This document shows positions 42,637 through 50,600 of a stretch of 64,000 nt of DNA, piece by piece. The number at the start of each line of letters is the position of its first letter. Positions within the stretch are counted from its first letter, which is position 1. Below the pieces are notes generated by a model, which was not told the origin of the DNA, did no database searches, and saw nothing but the letters and a program-made list of their open reading frames with translations. Made by a program: the position numbers and the translations under genes. Source of the DNA: Qipengyuania qiaonensis (GTDB lineage Bacteria > Pseudomonadota > Alphaproteobacteria > Sphingomonadales > Sphingomonadaceae); contig NZ_JAIGNO010000004.1 in the NCBI RefSeq assembly GCF_019711515.1, positions 124,001 to 188,000 on the forward strand, in the 5' to 3' direction.

Positions 42637-43316
42637 GCGAACCGAGAAAGCTGAGGATCGATATCTGGTCCGACGTCATGTGCCCCTGGTGCCTGGTGGG
42701 GTGGGGCGCCCTGCAAAAGGGGCTCGGCCTGCTCGACGGGGAAATCGAGGCGGAGGTGCATTGGCACGCCTTCGAACTCAATCCCGACATGCCGCCCGAA
42801 GGCGAGGAAAGCACGGCGCATATCGCGCGCAAATACGGGTCCACGCCCGCACAGTCGAAAGCCGTACAGGGCCGCATGCGCGAGGCGGCGCAGGGCGCGG
42901 GCGTGTCGCTTGACTATGACGGCCCCGAGCCCGAACCCCAGCGCTGGATGTGGAACACGTTCGACGCGCACAAGCTGCTCACCTGGGCGGGTGAGGAATA
43001 CGGACCGGTCAAGCAGACCGAACTCAAGCTTGCGCTGTTCCGCGCGCATTTCAACCTCCGCCGCAAGATCGCCGATAGCGAGGTATTGCTCGACATTGCC
43101 GAAAGCGTCGGCTTGGACCGCGCGCGCGCCGAAGCGGCACTGGCGAGCGAGGAAGTCGCTCAAAAGGTCCGGGCCGAGGAACGCGCCGCGTGGGACCTCA
43201 ACATCACCGGAGTTCCGGCGATGATCGTCGAGAACAAATTCATGATCCCCGGCGCGCAGCCGCCCGAAGCCTATGCCGATGCGTTGCGCCGCGTGGCGGA
43301 CAAAATTCCCGCATGA
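42633..43316 (+). CDS. DsbA-family oxidoreductase, FrnE-like
   Basis: A 227-residue cytoplasmic thioredoxin-fold protein of the FrnE / 2-hydroxychromene-2-carboxylate isomerase-like group. The motif MCPWCLVG (CPWC) follows the first strand LRIDIWSDV, and the cis-Pro loop is NITGVPAMIVENKFMIPGAQ. No signal peptide is seen. The ATG overlaps the nudC TGA (ATGA); an upstream GTG at 42618 is possible. Its stop overlaps the SDR start. It may act as a disulfide isomerase or transferase; substrate unknown. Confidence 0.88.
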   Translation: MSEPRKLRIDIWSDVMCPWCLVGWGALQKGLGLLDGEIEAEVHWHAFELNPDMPPEGEESTAHIARKYGSTPAQSKAVQGRMREAAQGAGVSLDYDGPEPEPQRWMWNTFDAHKLLTWAGEEYGPVKQTELKLALFRAHFNLRRKIADSEVLLDIAESVGLDRARAEAALASEEVAQKVRAEERAAWDLNITGVPAMIVENKFMIPGAQPPEAYADALRRVADKIPA

Positions 43317-44101
43317 GCGAATGGCTGCCGGCAAGCGCGGTCATCACCGGTGGGGCTTCGGGAATCGGTCTGGCTGTCGCACACAGGCTCGCGCAGCGCG
43401 GCGTGCGGATCATGCTCGCAGACTTGCCGGGCACGGCGCTGGAAGATGCGGTAGCCGCGATCGATGGCGCGCTGGCGCAGCCATGCGACGTGTCCGATCC
43501 GAAACAGGTCGATAGTCTGGCCGATGCGGCGTTCGATGCCTTCGGCACAGTCGAGCTGCTGATGAACAATGCCGGTGCCGGCGGGCCGCGCGGCAAGTTG
43601 TGGGATATCGACCCGGAACAGGCGCGCCGTCATTTCGATGTCAATGTCTGGGGCGTCTGGCACGGCTGCCGCGCCTTCGCCCCGCGCATGATCGAACAAG
43701 ACGTGCCGAGCGCGATCTACAACACCGGCAGCGAGAACAGCTTCTTCTGCGCCGTGCCGCAGACCGCCGCCTATATCGCCGGCAAACACGCCGTCCTTGG
43801 CCTGACGGAAAGCCTGCGCGAAGACCTTCCCGCCCATGTGCATGCCGGCACGATCGTTCCTGGCTGGGTGTTCACCGGCTTCGGCGATGCGCGGGTCATG
43901 CAATACGGAATGGACCTCGACGACTATGCCGATCTCATCGTCCCGCAACTGCTGGCGCGGCGGCGCTTCGTGGTCAGTCACCGCTCGAATCTCAGGCGCG
44001 TCGACGAGCGTATGGAAGCTCTGCGCATCAGCTATGCCGATTTCGGCACCGATGACGAGAACGATGTGCGCGACGTCATCGCCCATCTGACGAGCCCCTA
44101 G
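43313..44101 (+). CDS. Short-chain dehydrogenase/reductase
   Basis: A 262-residue classical SDR. The cofactor motif TGGASGIG (about residues 12-19) is followed by NNAGAGG, and the catalytic Ser (NTGSENS), Tyr and Lys (YIAGK) are present. Cofactor preference and substrate are not predictable. It starts within the FrnE-like stop. A relict of the chemotaxis receptor C-terminus begins immediately after its stop. Confidence 0.9.
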   Translation: MSEWLPASAVITGGASGIGLAVAHRLAQRGVRIMLADLPGTALEDAVAAIDGALAQPCDVSDPKQVDSLADAAFDAFGTVELLMNNAGAGGPRGKLWDIDPEQARRHFDVNVWGVWHGCRAFAPRMIEQDVPSAIYNTGSENSFFCAVPQTAAYIAGKHAVLGLTESLREDLPAHVHAGTIVPGWVFTGFGDARVMQYGMDLDDYADLIVPQLLARRRFVVSHRSNLRRVDERMEALRISYADFGTDDENDVRDVIAHLTSP

Positions 44102-44103
44102 CT

Positions 44104-44153
44104 CGGGCGGCCTGCACCGGATCGACGAATTCGCGCGAGCGCGCACAAAGATC
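44104..44153 (-). pseudogene. Relict of the chemotaxis receptor 3' end
   Basis: About 49 bases align at roughly 80% identity (39 of 49 counted by eye) with the end of the receptor gene at 45190-45238. Translated on the minus strand it reads [16 protein letters not shown], against the receptor's [15 protein letters not shown]. No receptor body precedes it. It is a fragment from duplication or replacement and codes for nothing complete. Confidence 0.7.
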
Positions 44154-44207
44154 GCGCAGAGTTGCCATGTATTTTGCGTCTCACCCGTTTTTCCATGGAG
44201 ATTTTCG

Positions 44208-45131
44208 ATGAACCGCAGGGAAGGTATGTTCGGCATGTTGGCCGGTCTGCTGGGCGCGACTGCGCGAGCAAACCCCAACCCTGTTCCCGCTGCGCCGGGC
44301 ACACCGGCAACTTTGCGCGAGGCAATACCGGCCGATTATCTGGCCGCATTCAGCGATCGGCCGCATGGTTCAGGCCCGCCCGGGCTTTATCTGTCATCCT
44401 ATCTCGACTGGCACAGGTTGCTCCTGCTGCGCCCTGATGGCCGGTATCACTTGCTGTTCTGGAAGATCGACCGTTTCAGTTTCGAGCGGGTCGACATGCG
44501 CGATTACTCCGGCCGCTATCGGGTGGTTTCGACCAGGGATGGCGATGAGCGGGTGGTCTTGGATATCGGATCGAAAGAATTGAAGAACGGGGCAGATGCG
44601 CGGGACGAGCTTTTGCTGTTCATGCGTTCCGGCAACACAAAATATCTCCTGAGAGAAACGGATCTGCAGCACATGGCATACAGTATTCGGGAGAATGGGA
44701 GACTCGATCAGAGCGATAACTATCTGTTCGAAGCGGCCTTGTCCGATCCGTTCGTCGAGGAGCCGTATGAAGGTCGCACGGCTCCACCGGTCGAGGATTT
44801 GCCGCATGCCCTCCGCAAACTGGTCACAGCGCCGCCTCTCCGGATGACCATCACCGAAGTCGACGACATTGAAGAGGAAGACATTGGAGAGGTCGATGAC
44901 TACGACACAACGGTCATGTGCACGTTGAGTCTCGGCGAGGAAAACGGCCTCTACATGAACATGCCCCTGTTCTCGCCCAAAGAAAGCGATCGCCAGCTCC
45001 GCGGATGGGTCTGGCGGATGCATCCGACCAATTGCCGCGCCGGGATCAAGTGTACCACCGATGCCGACGGCCGCATTATAGACGGACCGGTCGTGGGCGA
45101 TGTGCTCACGACGGCAGCGCCGAACGACTGA
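44208..45131 (+). CDS. Exported protein of unknown function
   Basis: A 307-residue protein with a weak leader (MNRREGMFGMLAGLLGATARANP), so probably periplasmic. The body is mostly strands and turns: GPPGLYLSSYLDWHRLLLLRPDGRYHLLFWKIDRFSFERVD, then an acidic linker near residue 225 (VDDIEEEDIGEVDDYD). No domain, catalytic motif or repeat is recognised. Codon use is more mixed than in the neighbours. It lies between two copies of a chemotaxis receptor tail, which suggests insertion. Confidence 0.6.
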   Translation: MNRREGMFGMLAGLLGATARANPNPVPAAPGTPATLREAIPADYLAAFSDRPHGSGPPGLYLSSYLDWHRLLLLRPDGRYHLLFWKIDRFSFERVDMRDYSGRYRVVSTRDGDERVVLDIGSKELKNGADARDELLLFMRSGNTKYLLRETDLQHMAYSIRENGRLDQSDNYLFEAALSDPFVEEPYEGRTAPPVEDLPHALRKLVTAPPLRMTITEVDDIEEEDIGEVDDYDTTVMCTLSLGEENGLYMNMPLFSPKESDRQLRGWVWRMHPTNCRAGIKCTTDADGRIIDGPVVGDVLTTAAPND

Positions 45132-45185
45132 GCCTGATTCACCTTCCGGCGTAACCGGAGCAAACGAAGCCCCGAATTCGGCAAT

Positions 45186-46970
45186 CTAGGCCGCCCGCAC
45201 CGAATCCACGAATTCGCGCGAACGGGCGTCCAGATCGTGGGCCGTGCCGTCCAGCGTGTCGGCCGATGCCAGCACCTGTTCGGCAGCGGCTCCGGTACAA
45301 CGCGCCATCTGGCCGATCTGCGCGATGCTGCTGCCGATATTGTCGACGCCACTGGCGGCAAGATCGAGATTGCGCGCCAGTTCGCGGCTCGAAACCGATT
45401 GCTCGTCGACCGCCTGGGCGATGGCCGTCGCGGTCAATTCGACCTCGCGAATACGCTCGCCGATCTGCGCCAGCGCGTCGACGCTTTCGCGGCTCATTGC
45501 CTGCATGCCGACGATGCGCGAGGCCACATTGCCCGTTGCCTCGCGGGTCTGGCGGGCCAGTTCCTTCACTTCGGAGGCGACCACGGCGAAACCTCGTCCC
45601 GCCTCTCCGCCGCGCGCCGCTTCGATCGAGGCGTTGAGTGCGAGCAAGTTGGTCCGGTCGGCAATCGCCCCGATCAGGTCGACCACTTCGCCGATTTCTT
45701 CCGCCACGGCGGCCAGTTCGGCCATCTTGCCGTCGGCCAGTTCGGCTGAATGGCGGGCATCCTGCACGACCCGGGCGGAATTTCCGGCCTGGCGGCCGAT
45801 CTCCGCGATCGACATGGCGAACTGATCGCTCGCCGCAGCGGCCGCGGTAACGCCGATCTGCGTTTCCGACATGTCCTGCGATACCTGCTCGACGAAGCCG
45901 ATGGTCTGCGTCGCGGCACCGGCCATGTCGCTCGACGTCGATTGCAGTTCGCGCGAGGCCTGCGACACGCTGCCGGCGACTTCGCCGACACCGCCGCGGA
46001 AGTTGTCGACCAGGCGACGCAGGATCGCATTCTGTTCGTCGCGTGCTTTGCGCTGCAGATCCGCCAGCGCATCGGCGCTTTCGCGGAACACCACCAGCGC
46101 GCGGGCCATTTCGCCGATCTCGTCCTCGCGACCGGTGCCGGGGATGGCGATCGACCGGTCGCCGCCTGCAAGCCGGGTCATTGCGCCGGTAATCTCGGCC
46201 AGCGTACCGGAGACCTGCCGCGACAGCGCCTGGGCTCCGAAATGGGCAAGCAGGATACAGCCCGCGATCAGCGCCAGGGCGACGATCATTGTCCAGGCTT
46301 GCAGCTTTTGAAGCGATTTCTGTGCCGCATCGGACTGCGCAATCAGCTCTGCTTCGATCCCGGCCGCCTGCTGTGCAAGCTGGTTGCCGCTGATGTCGAT
46401 CGCATCGGCCAGCGCATCGCCGGTGGTCGATGGACCATGCGCGCCGATCGAGGATTGCAGCGCGCGCAACTCGGGTTCGAAACCTTCGACCTGCGTCACC
46501 AGCCATTCCATCTTGGCCTGCGATTCGGTGTCGCCGCCCTCCATGGCGATGGTATCGTTGATTTCGCCGTGAGCGCGCTCGAGCGTCGCAAAAGCCGAAG
46601 CGATCGTGTCGGCATCCCCGCCGGCGGCATAGCGCGACGCGAAATAGCGGCTTTCGGCAATGGAGGTCGCCAGTTGCGATGCGGCCATGGCACGTGATGC
46701 GGTGACGCCGGCCTGATTGGACCGTGCGGTGAGGGTGGCCTGCGCGCCGCCGAGTATCGCGCCGAGAAGGACGAGCATCAGCGTGAAAGAGATGGCGAAG
46801 GCGCGGACCTTGCCCGAGATGCTGGCGCGCCTGAGGCCGAAATGGCCGAACAGGCTATTGGCCGGTCCTGCGGAAGAATCGGCGTCGATCGATTTGTCCA
46901 CGCTTTCGGTTTCGGGTTCCGGATCGACCTCGCGGACGAAGGCATCGGCGAAAATCGGCTGGGCGGTCAT
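45186..46970 (-). CDS. Methyl-accepting chemotaxis-like receptor
   Basis: A 594-residue membrane receptor. After a cytoplasmic leader (about 55 residues) comes TM1 (about 57-80), a periplasmic helical sensor domain (to about 225), TM2 (about 227-247), a HAMP domain ([19 protein letters not shown]) and a methyl-accepting signalling domain with the hairpin tip [48 protein letters not shown] (partly quoted). The usual function is to control CheA with CheW; no such genes are nearby. No ligand can be predicted. Its gene end is duplicated as a relict at 44104-44153. Confidence 0.92.
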   Translation of the reverse strand: MTAQPIFADAFVREVDPEPETESVDKSIDADSSAGPANSLFGHFGLRRASISGKVRAFAISFTLMLVLLGAILGGAQATLTARSNQAGVTASRAMAASQLATSIAESRYFASRYAAGGDADTIASAFATLERAHGEINDTIAMEGGDTESQAKMEWLVTQVEGFEPELRALQSSIGAHGPSTTGDALADAIDISGNQLAQQAAGIEAELIAQSDAAQKSLQKLQAWTMIVALALIAGCILLAHFGAQALSRQVSGTLAEITGAMTRLAGGDRSIAIPGTGREDEIGEMARALVVFRESADALADLQRKARDEQNAILRRLVDNFRGGVGEVAGSVSQASRELQSTSSDMAGAATQTIGFVEQVSQDMSETQIGVTAAAAASDQFAMSIAEIGRQAGNSARVVQDARHSAELADGKMAELAAVAEEIGEVVDLIGAIADRTNLLALNASIEAARGGEAGRGFAVVASEVKELARQTREATGNVASRIVGMQAMSRESVDALAQIGERIREVELTATAIAQAVDEQSVSSRELARNLDLAASGVDNIGSSIAQIGQMARCTGAAAEQVLASADTLDGTAHDLDARSREFVDSVRAA

Positions 46971-47140
46971 GGGGGTCGCTGCGCTGTTGAAGTCAACCGC
47001 GCACTACGCTGGCCGACTTACCAATGCGTAAACCATATCATCAAAAGATACACAAAAGCAGATACTTAATACTGAAACCTCAAAGTCGCGCCATTGTCAC
47101 AATCGTTTGAAAACAGCTATTTGTGCAATGCGGTACGAAA

Positions 47141-47530
47141 TCAGATCAGTCCGAGCCGTTCCAGCTTTCCGGCAAGCTTTCCCGGCAGGGCATCGCCGAT
47201 GTCTTCGCCCTCGGCCAGATCGCGCGGGGGATCGCCCTTGAGATAGCGCCAGCCCTGATGCGCGCGCTTGGGGCGGGGGTGAACGCGGACAAGCTCGGGC
47301 TTGAGGTCGATCGACCAGCGTCCATCCGCCGTCTCGCTGAAACCGATGATTTCGCTGCGCGCCACGATGCTGTGCTGGTGGATCCAGTAGAGCGATCCGC
47401 CGATGCACTGCTCCCACTTGGTCGGGCGATAGCGCGTGGTCAGGTTGGGGCTGCGCCGCTGCGCGTACCAGCTTTCGATATCGCCATAGCTCTGGGCGCC
47501 GAAAGCGATCTTGGTGAGGTTGAGCGGCAT
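47141..47530 (-). CDS. DUF1489 family protein
   Basis: A 129-residue protein of DUF1489, an alphaproteobacterial family of unknown function. The segments LNLTKIAFGAQSYGDIESWYAQRR, YRPTKWEQCIGGSLYWIHQHSIVARSEIIGF and RAHQGWRYLKGDPPRDL (partly quoted) fit the family. The start at 47530 (MPLNLTKIAFG) is preferred to one nine codons upstream. It lies between the chemotaxis receptor and mgtE, with gene-free space on both sides. Confidence 0.78.
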   Translation of the reverse strand: MPLNLTKIAFGAQSYGDIESWYAQRRSPNLTTRYRPTKWEQCIGGSLYWIHQHSIVARSEIIGFSETADGRWSIDLKPELVRVHPRPKRAHQGWRYLKGDPPRDLAEGEDIGDALPGKLAGKLERLGLI

Positions 47531-47570
47531 AGGGAGGATGTAACCACTCTGGCCCAAACCTCAACCGTCG

Positions 47571-47589
47571 CCCCGGACTTGATCCGGGG
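47571..47589. repeat. Short CCCCGGA...TCCGGGG inverted repeat
   Basis: CCCCGGA and TCCGGGG form a perfect seven-base stem around CTTGA, within GTCGCCCCGGACTTGATCC, matching a common alphaproteobacterial intergenic repeat of the CCCGGACTTGATCCGGG type. It lies just upstream of the DUF1489 gene. No second copy was seen in this window. Confidence 0.7.
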
Positions 47590-47624
47590 TGACGTAGCCA
47601 ATGTATTTGGAATTGCCCTTTCCT

Positions 47625-47759
47625 ACATGGACCGCCCGGTTGCACACTGCCGCGATGCCGTTTGCCCAAGCCTCTCCAGCCCCGCAACTCCGCCACTTCC
47701 GCCAGCTTGCGCACCCCGAACTTTTTCCCGCCCTGGACAGTGTAACAGGCGGTCCATGT
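47625..47759. repeat. 135-bp segment bounded by 12-bp inverted repeats
   Basis: ACATGGACCGCC (47625-47636) and its exact reverse complement GGCGGTCCATGT (47748-47759) bound a 111-base core; the match continues imperfectly for another ten bases inward (GTTGCACACTG against CAGTGTAAC). It lies in the gap before the mgtE stop. A small mobile-element remnant or a long stem-loop RNA are both possible. Confidence 0.55.
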
Positions 47760-47768
47760 CTCGCCGGA

Positions 47769-49217
47769 TCAGCCCACGATGCCGCTCGCCACGGCCAGGC
47801 CGAGGAAGGCGAAGAAGCCCATCGAATCGGTGATCATCGTCACGAACACGCTGCTCGCCACCGCCGGGTCCTGGTCGAGCCGGTCGAAGGCGACCGGCAC
47901 CAGCACGCCCGCCAGCCCTGCCGTAACCACGTTGATGACCATGGCCAGCGCGATCACGCCGCCGAGCATGGGGGTGAAGATTGCGCCCGTGGCCAAGCCG
48001 ATCAGCACCGCGATGGTCACGCCGTTGAGCAGTGCCACGCGCATCTCGCGCAGCAGGATGCGCCGCGTATTGCTGCGCGTCAGCTGGTTGGTGGCGATGG
48101 CGCGTACCGTCACCGCCATGGTCTGGGTGCCTGCATTGCCGCCGATGCTGGCGACGATCGGCATCAGCACGGCGAGGGCGACCAGTTGTTCGATCGCCGC
48201 CCCGAACAGTGCGATGATGAGCGACGCCACCAGCGCCGTGCCGAGATTGGCGATCAGCCAGCGCACGCGCGCTGAGTAAGCCTCGCGAATCGGTTCGTTG
48301 ATGTCGCCATCGCCCGCGCCGCTCATCAGCAGAGCGTCTTCGCCCGCTTCTTCGGAGATGATGTGGACCACGTCGTCCACCGTCATCTGGCCCACCAGCC
48401 GCTCGTTCTCGTCGACCACGGCGGCGCTGATGAGGTTGTACTTCTGGAACATCAGTCCGACCTCTTCCTGGTCGAGCGTGACCGGAATCAGCGTCTGGTC
48501 GCGCTTCATCACATCGGCCAGGGCGATGTTGCGCGGCGCACGCAGCACCCAGGACAGCGCGCAGGTGCCGACCGGGTGGTGCTTCTCGTCCACAACGAAG
48601 ACTTCGAAGAACTCGTCCGGCAGGTCGCGCCCGTCGCGCAGGTAATCGATCAGGTCGCCGACCGTCAGATGTTCGGGCACCGCCACGAACTCGCGGCTCA
48701 TCAGGCGCCCGGCGGTCTCTTCGGGATAGGACAGGGCGGACTGGATCGCGATCCGGTCTTCCAGCTCCACCTCGGCCAGGATGGCGCGCTGGTCTTCCTC
48801 GTCCAGATCCTCGATCAGCTGGACCGCATCGTCGGTTTCGAGCTGGTCGACGATCTGCGCTACCGCTTCGGGCGGCAGCGCTTCCATCATCCCCTCGCGG
48901 ACATAGTCGTTGAGTTCGGCGACCACGTCCGACGTCATCAGATCGGTGATCGCCGCGGCCAGCTGGTGGCGTTCCCGCGGCTCCATCAGCTCGAGCAGGT
49001 CGGCGATATCGGCGGGGTGGAGCGGTTCGACCAGCTCGTAGACCGCCTTGGTATCGCCTTCCTCGAGCGCATCTTCGACCGACCGGACGAATTCGGGCTT
49101 GAGGATGTTCTCCTCGTCCATCCGGTCGTCGTCGATACGGTCGTCCGGGCGCCCCTCGGCAGCCGGCGGATCGGCCAGCATCACGTCGTCTTCGGGAGGG
49201 CGCGTCTCGTCGGCCAT
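47769..49217 (-). CDS. mgtE: Magnesium transporter MgtE
   Basis: A 482-residue MgtE. The cytoplasmic N domain (about residues 40-160) begins VRSVEDALEEGDTKAVYELVEPLHPADIADLLELM, a pair of CBS domains follows (about 165-285), and five transmembrane segments carry the channel (SIGGNAGTQTMAV, MVINVVTAGLAGVLVPV). The N and CBS domains gate the pore by binding Mg2+. The ATG at 49217 follows a 20-residue alternative extension that is not family-like. It is divergent from ppi. Confidence 0.95.
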   Translation of the reverse strand: MADETRPPEDDVMLADPPAAEGRPDDRIDDDRMDEENILKPEFVRSVEDALEEGDTKAVYELVEPLHPADIADLLELMEPRERHQLAAAITDLMTSDVVAELNDYVREGMMEALPPEAVAQIVDQLETDDAVQLIEDLDEEDQRAILAEVELEDRIAIQSALSYPEETAGRLMSREFVAVPEHLTVGDLIDYLRDGRDLPDEFFEVFVVDEKHHPVGTCALSWVLRAPRNIALADVMKRDQTLIPVTLDQEEVGLMFQKYNLISAAVVDENERLVGQMTVDDVVHIISEEAGEDALLMSGAGDGDINEPIREAYSARVRWLIANLGTALVASLIIALFGAAIEQLVALAVLMPIVASIGGNAGTQTMAVTVRAIATNQLTRSNTRRILLREMRVALLNGVTIAVLIGLATGAIFTPMLGGVIALAMVINVVTAGLAGVLVPVAFDRLDQDPAVASSVFVTMITDSMGFFAFLGLAVASGIVG

Positions 49218-49318
49218 GGCTTGCGGTCTAGGCGGGCAGGGCGGGATTGCAAGCAGAGGGTGACAGGCTCTGCACAATCCCTATGTAGGCGCCAACCGAA
49301 TTACAGGAGACACTACTC

Positions 49319-49780
49319 ATGGCCGACAAGCTGACCTTCACTCTCGACACCGGCGACGGCGACAACAAGGACGTGGTCATCAAGCTGCGCCCCGACCTTG
49401 CGCCCGGCCATGTCGAGCGGATCACCGAACTGGCCGGCGAAGGCTTCTATAACGGCGTCGTGTTCCACCGCGTGATCCCCGGCTTCATGGCGCAGGGCGG
49501 CGATCCGACCGGCACCGGCATGGGCGGCAGCGAAAAGCCCGACCTCAAGGCCGAATTCAACAGCGAACCGCACACTCGCGGCACCTGCTCGATGGCCCGC
49601 ACCCAGGTGCCCGACAGCGCCAACAGCCAGTTCTTCATCTGCTTTGACGACGCTGAATTCCTCGATGGTCAGTACACCGTCTGGGGCCAGGTCGAGAGCG
49701 GCATGGAGCACATCGACGCACTGCCCAAGGGCGAGCCGCCGCGCGAACCGGGCAAGATCGTGAAGGCTGTTGTTGGCTGA
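49319..49780 (+). CDS. Cyclophilin-type peptidyl-prolyl isomerase
   Basis: A 153-residue cyclophilin (PpiB-like) that accelerates proline isomerisation in the cytoplasm. Family motifs are FYNGVVFHRVIPGFMAQGGDPTGTGMGG, NSQFFICF and LDGQYTVWGQV (partly quoted). AGGAGA lies upstream of the ATG. Its last codons (VKAVVG, stop) are duplicated in degraded form at 50224-50247 as part of a local tandem duplication. Confidence 0.95.
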   Translation: MADKLTFTLDTGDGDNKDVVIKLRPDLAPGHVERITELAGEGFYNGVVFHRVIPGFMAQGGDPTGTGMGGSEKPDLKAEFNSEPHTRGTCSMARTQVPDSANSQFFICFDDAEFLDGQYTVWGQVESGMEHIDALPKGEPPREPGKIVKAVVG

Positions 49781-50092
49781 TGCAAATTGCGTAATTAGCA
49801 ATAGCGAGCGAAACGATTATTCTCTAAGAATAATGGCGAAGAGGGAAGTGGCGCCTCGATCCCTTTCGGAAGGGGACCGAACTTGCTGACCGGCTGCTCC
49901 GACTTCCCTCTTCTATCCCACGCTAGGATTCGTGAGATTGTTAGCATTGTGCGTCCGTTACAGGATGAGTAGCAAGGGAAAACGTGGCACAAAAAGTGAA
50001 CTGTGCCTGTGGATAGTGGGGGCAAAACCTGTTTACGGTCAAATAGCGTGGCATACTTCTCCATGTTGAAGTCGGTCGGCCACCAGCGTAAA
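49781..50092. other. Gene-free low-GC spacer with stacked inverted repeats
   Basis: No credible coding frame. It contains a perfect ATTATTCT/AGAATAAT repeat (49816-49834), a long 12-base inverted repeat (49838-49913) and unstructured sequence to the start of the miaB fragment. GC content looks lower than in the surrounding genes. It is the spacer of the first copy of the tandem duplication. Confidence 0.7.
49838..49913. ncRNA. Candidate structured RNA or element with 12-bp stem
   Basis: GAAGAGGGAAGT (49838-49849) pairs perfectly with ACTTCCCTCTTC (49902-49913). Inside, CCCTT-TCGG-AAGGG forms a second hairpin (49861-49874) and CGGCTG-type pairs are possible. No T run follows on either strand. 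I cannot match it to 6S, SRP or tmRNA. It may be a small RNA, a mobile-element remnant or a terminator/anti-terminator of ppi. Confidence 0.35.
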
Positions 50093-50220
50093 GCGCCCCC
50101 TCCCATGAAACCGACCACCGACCTCAAGACACCTAAAGGGTCAAGAACTTCGGCTGCCAGATGAACGTCTGTGACGGCGAGCGCATGGCCAACATGCTGG
50201 ACAAGCGCGGTATCGTGCCT
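50093..50220 (+). pseudogene. Broken copy of the miaB 5' end
   Basis: Homologous by eye at about 85-90% to 50589-50714, from 12 bases before the miaB ATG through codon 38. It has its own ATG at 50105, but two extra bases near 50133 shift the frame and a TGA follows after 19 codons. The sequence then passes directly into a broken copy of the ppi end. Confidence 0.9.
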
Positions 50221-50223
50221 CCG

Positions 50224-50247
50224 GTGAAGGCGACGGCTGTTGGCTGA
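50224..50247 (+). pseudogene. Broken copy of the ppi 3' end
   Basis: GTGAAGGC...GTTGGCTGA here matches the end of the cyclophilin gene (49760-49780), with three extra bases inside (VKATAVG against VKAVVG). Together with the miaB fragment it marks the junction of a tandem duplication of the ppi-miaB boundary. Confidence 0.75.
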
Positions 50248-50269
50248 TACCGATTAGGGGGCACGCGCG

Positions 50270-50569
50270 ATGGGTGACTTGCTGATCTTTGGTGCGGTGC
50301 TGTTCCTGGGCTATTCCGCGGGCTATTTCGGGAAACGACCGACGGTCCTTCCCGGTTGGTTGCGACATCTGGTTGCCTTGCCATTGCCGATATGGCTGTT
50401 GCTCGCGGTCTACCTGCTTGACGCGCAAGAGCGGGACGCCGGCCAGCAGGGAGACGAGCTGATTTGGTTTTTCGTTCTGCTGCTGATGGTATCGCCGGGG
50501 ATCATCTGCTGGGTCGTCGGCTATTTGGTCGGCGCCACAAGAGACAATCAAGTGGAACCCGTTGTCTGA
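50270..50569 (+). CDS. Small three-helix membrane protein between duplicated ends
   Basis: A 99-residue protein with three hydrophobic segments (about residues 3-20, 33-50 and 65-88), MGDLLIFGAVLFLGYSAGYF at the start. No family is recognised. No strong ribosome binding site is visible before the ATG at 50270. It lies in the spacer of the second copy of the ppi-miaB duplication, 31 bases before miaB, and may be cotranscribed with it. Confidence 0.55.
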   Translation: MGDLLIFGAVLFLGYSAGYFGKRPTVLPGWLRHLVALPLPIWLLLAVYLLDAQERDAGQQGDELIWFFVLLLMVSPGIICWVVGYLVGATRDNQVEPVV

Positions 50570-50600
50570 CTTCTCTGTATGAGGTAGGGCGCACCCTCCC

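Noticed and set aside
50010..50020. TGTGGATAG, similar to a DnaA box, in the spacer after ppi
   Set aside because: A single imperfect box without neighbours or other origin features is expected by chance.
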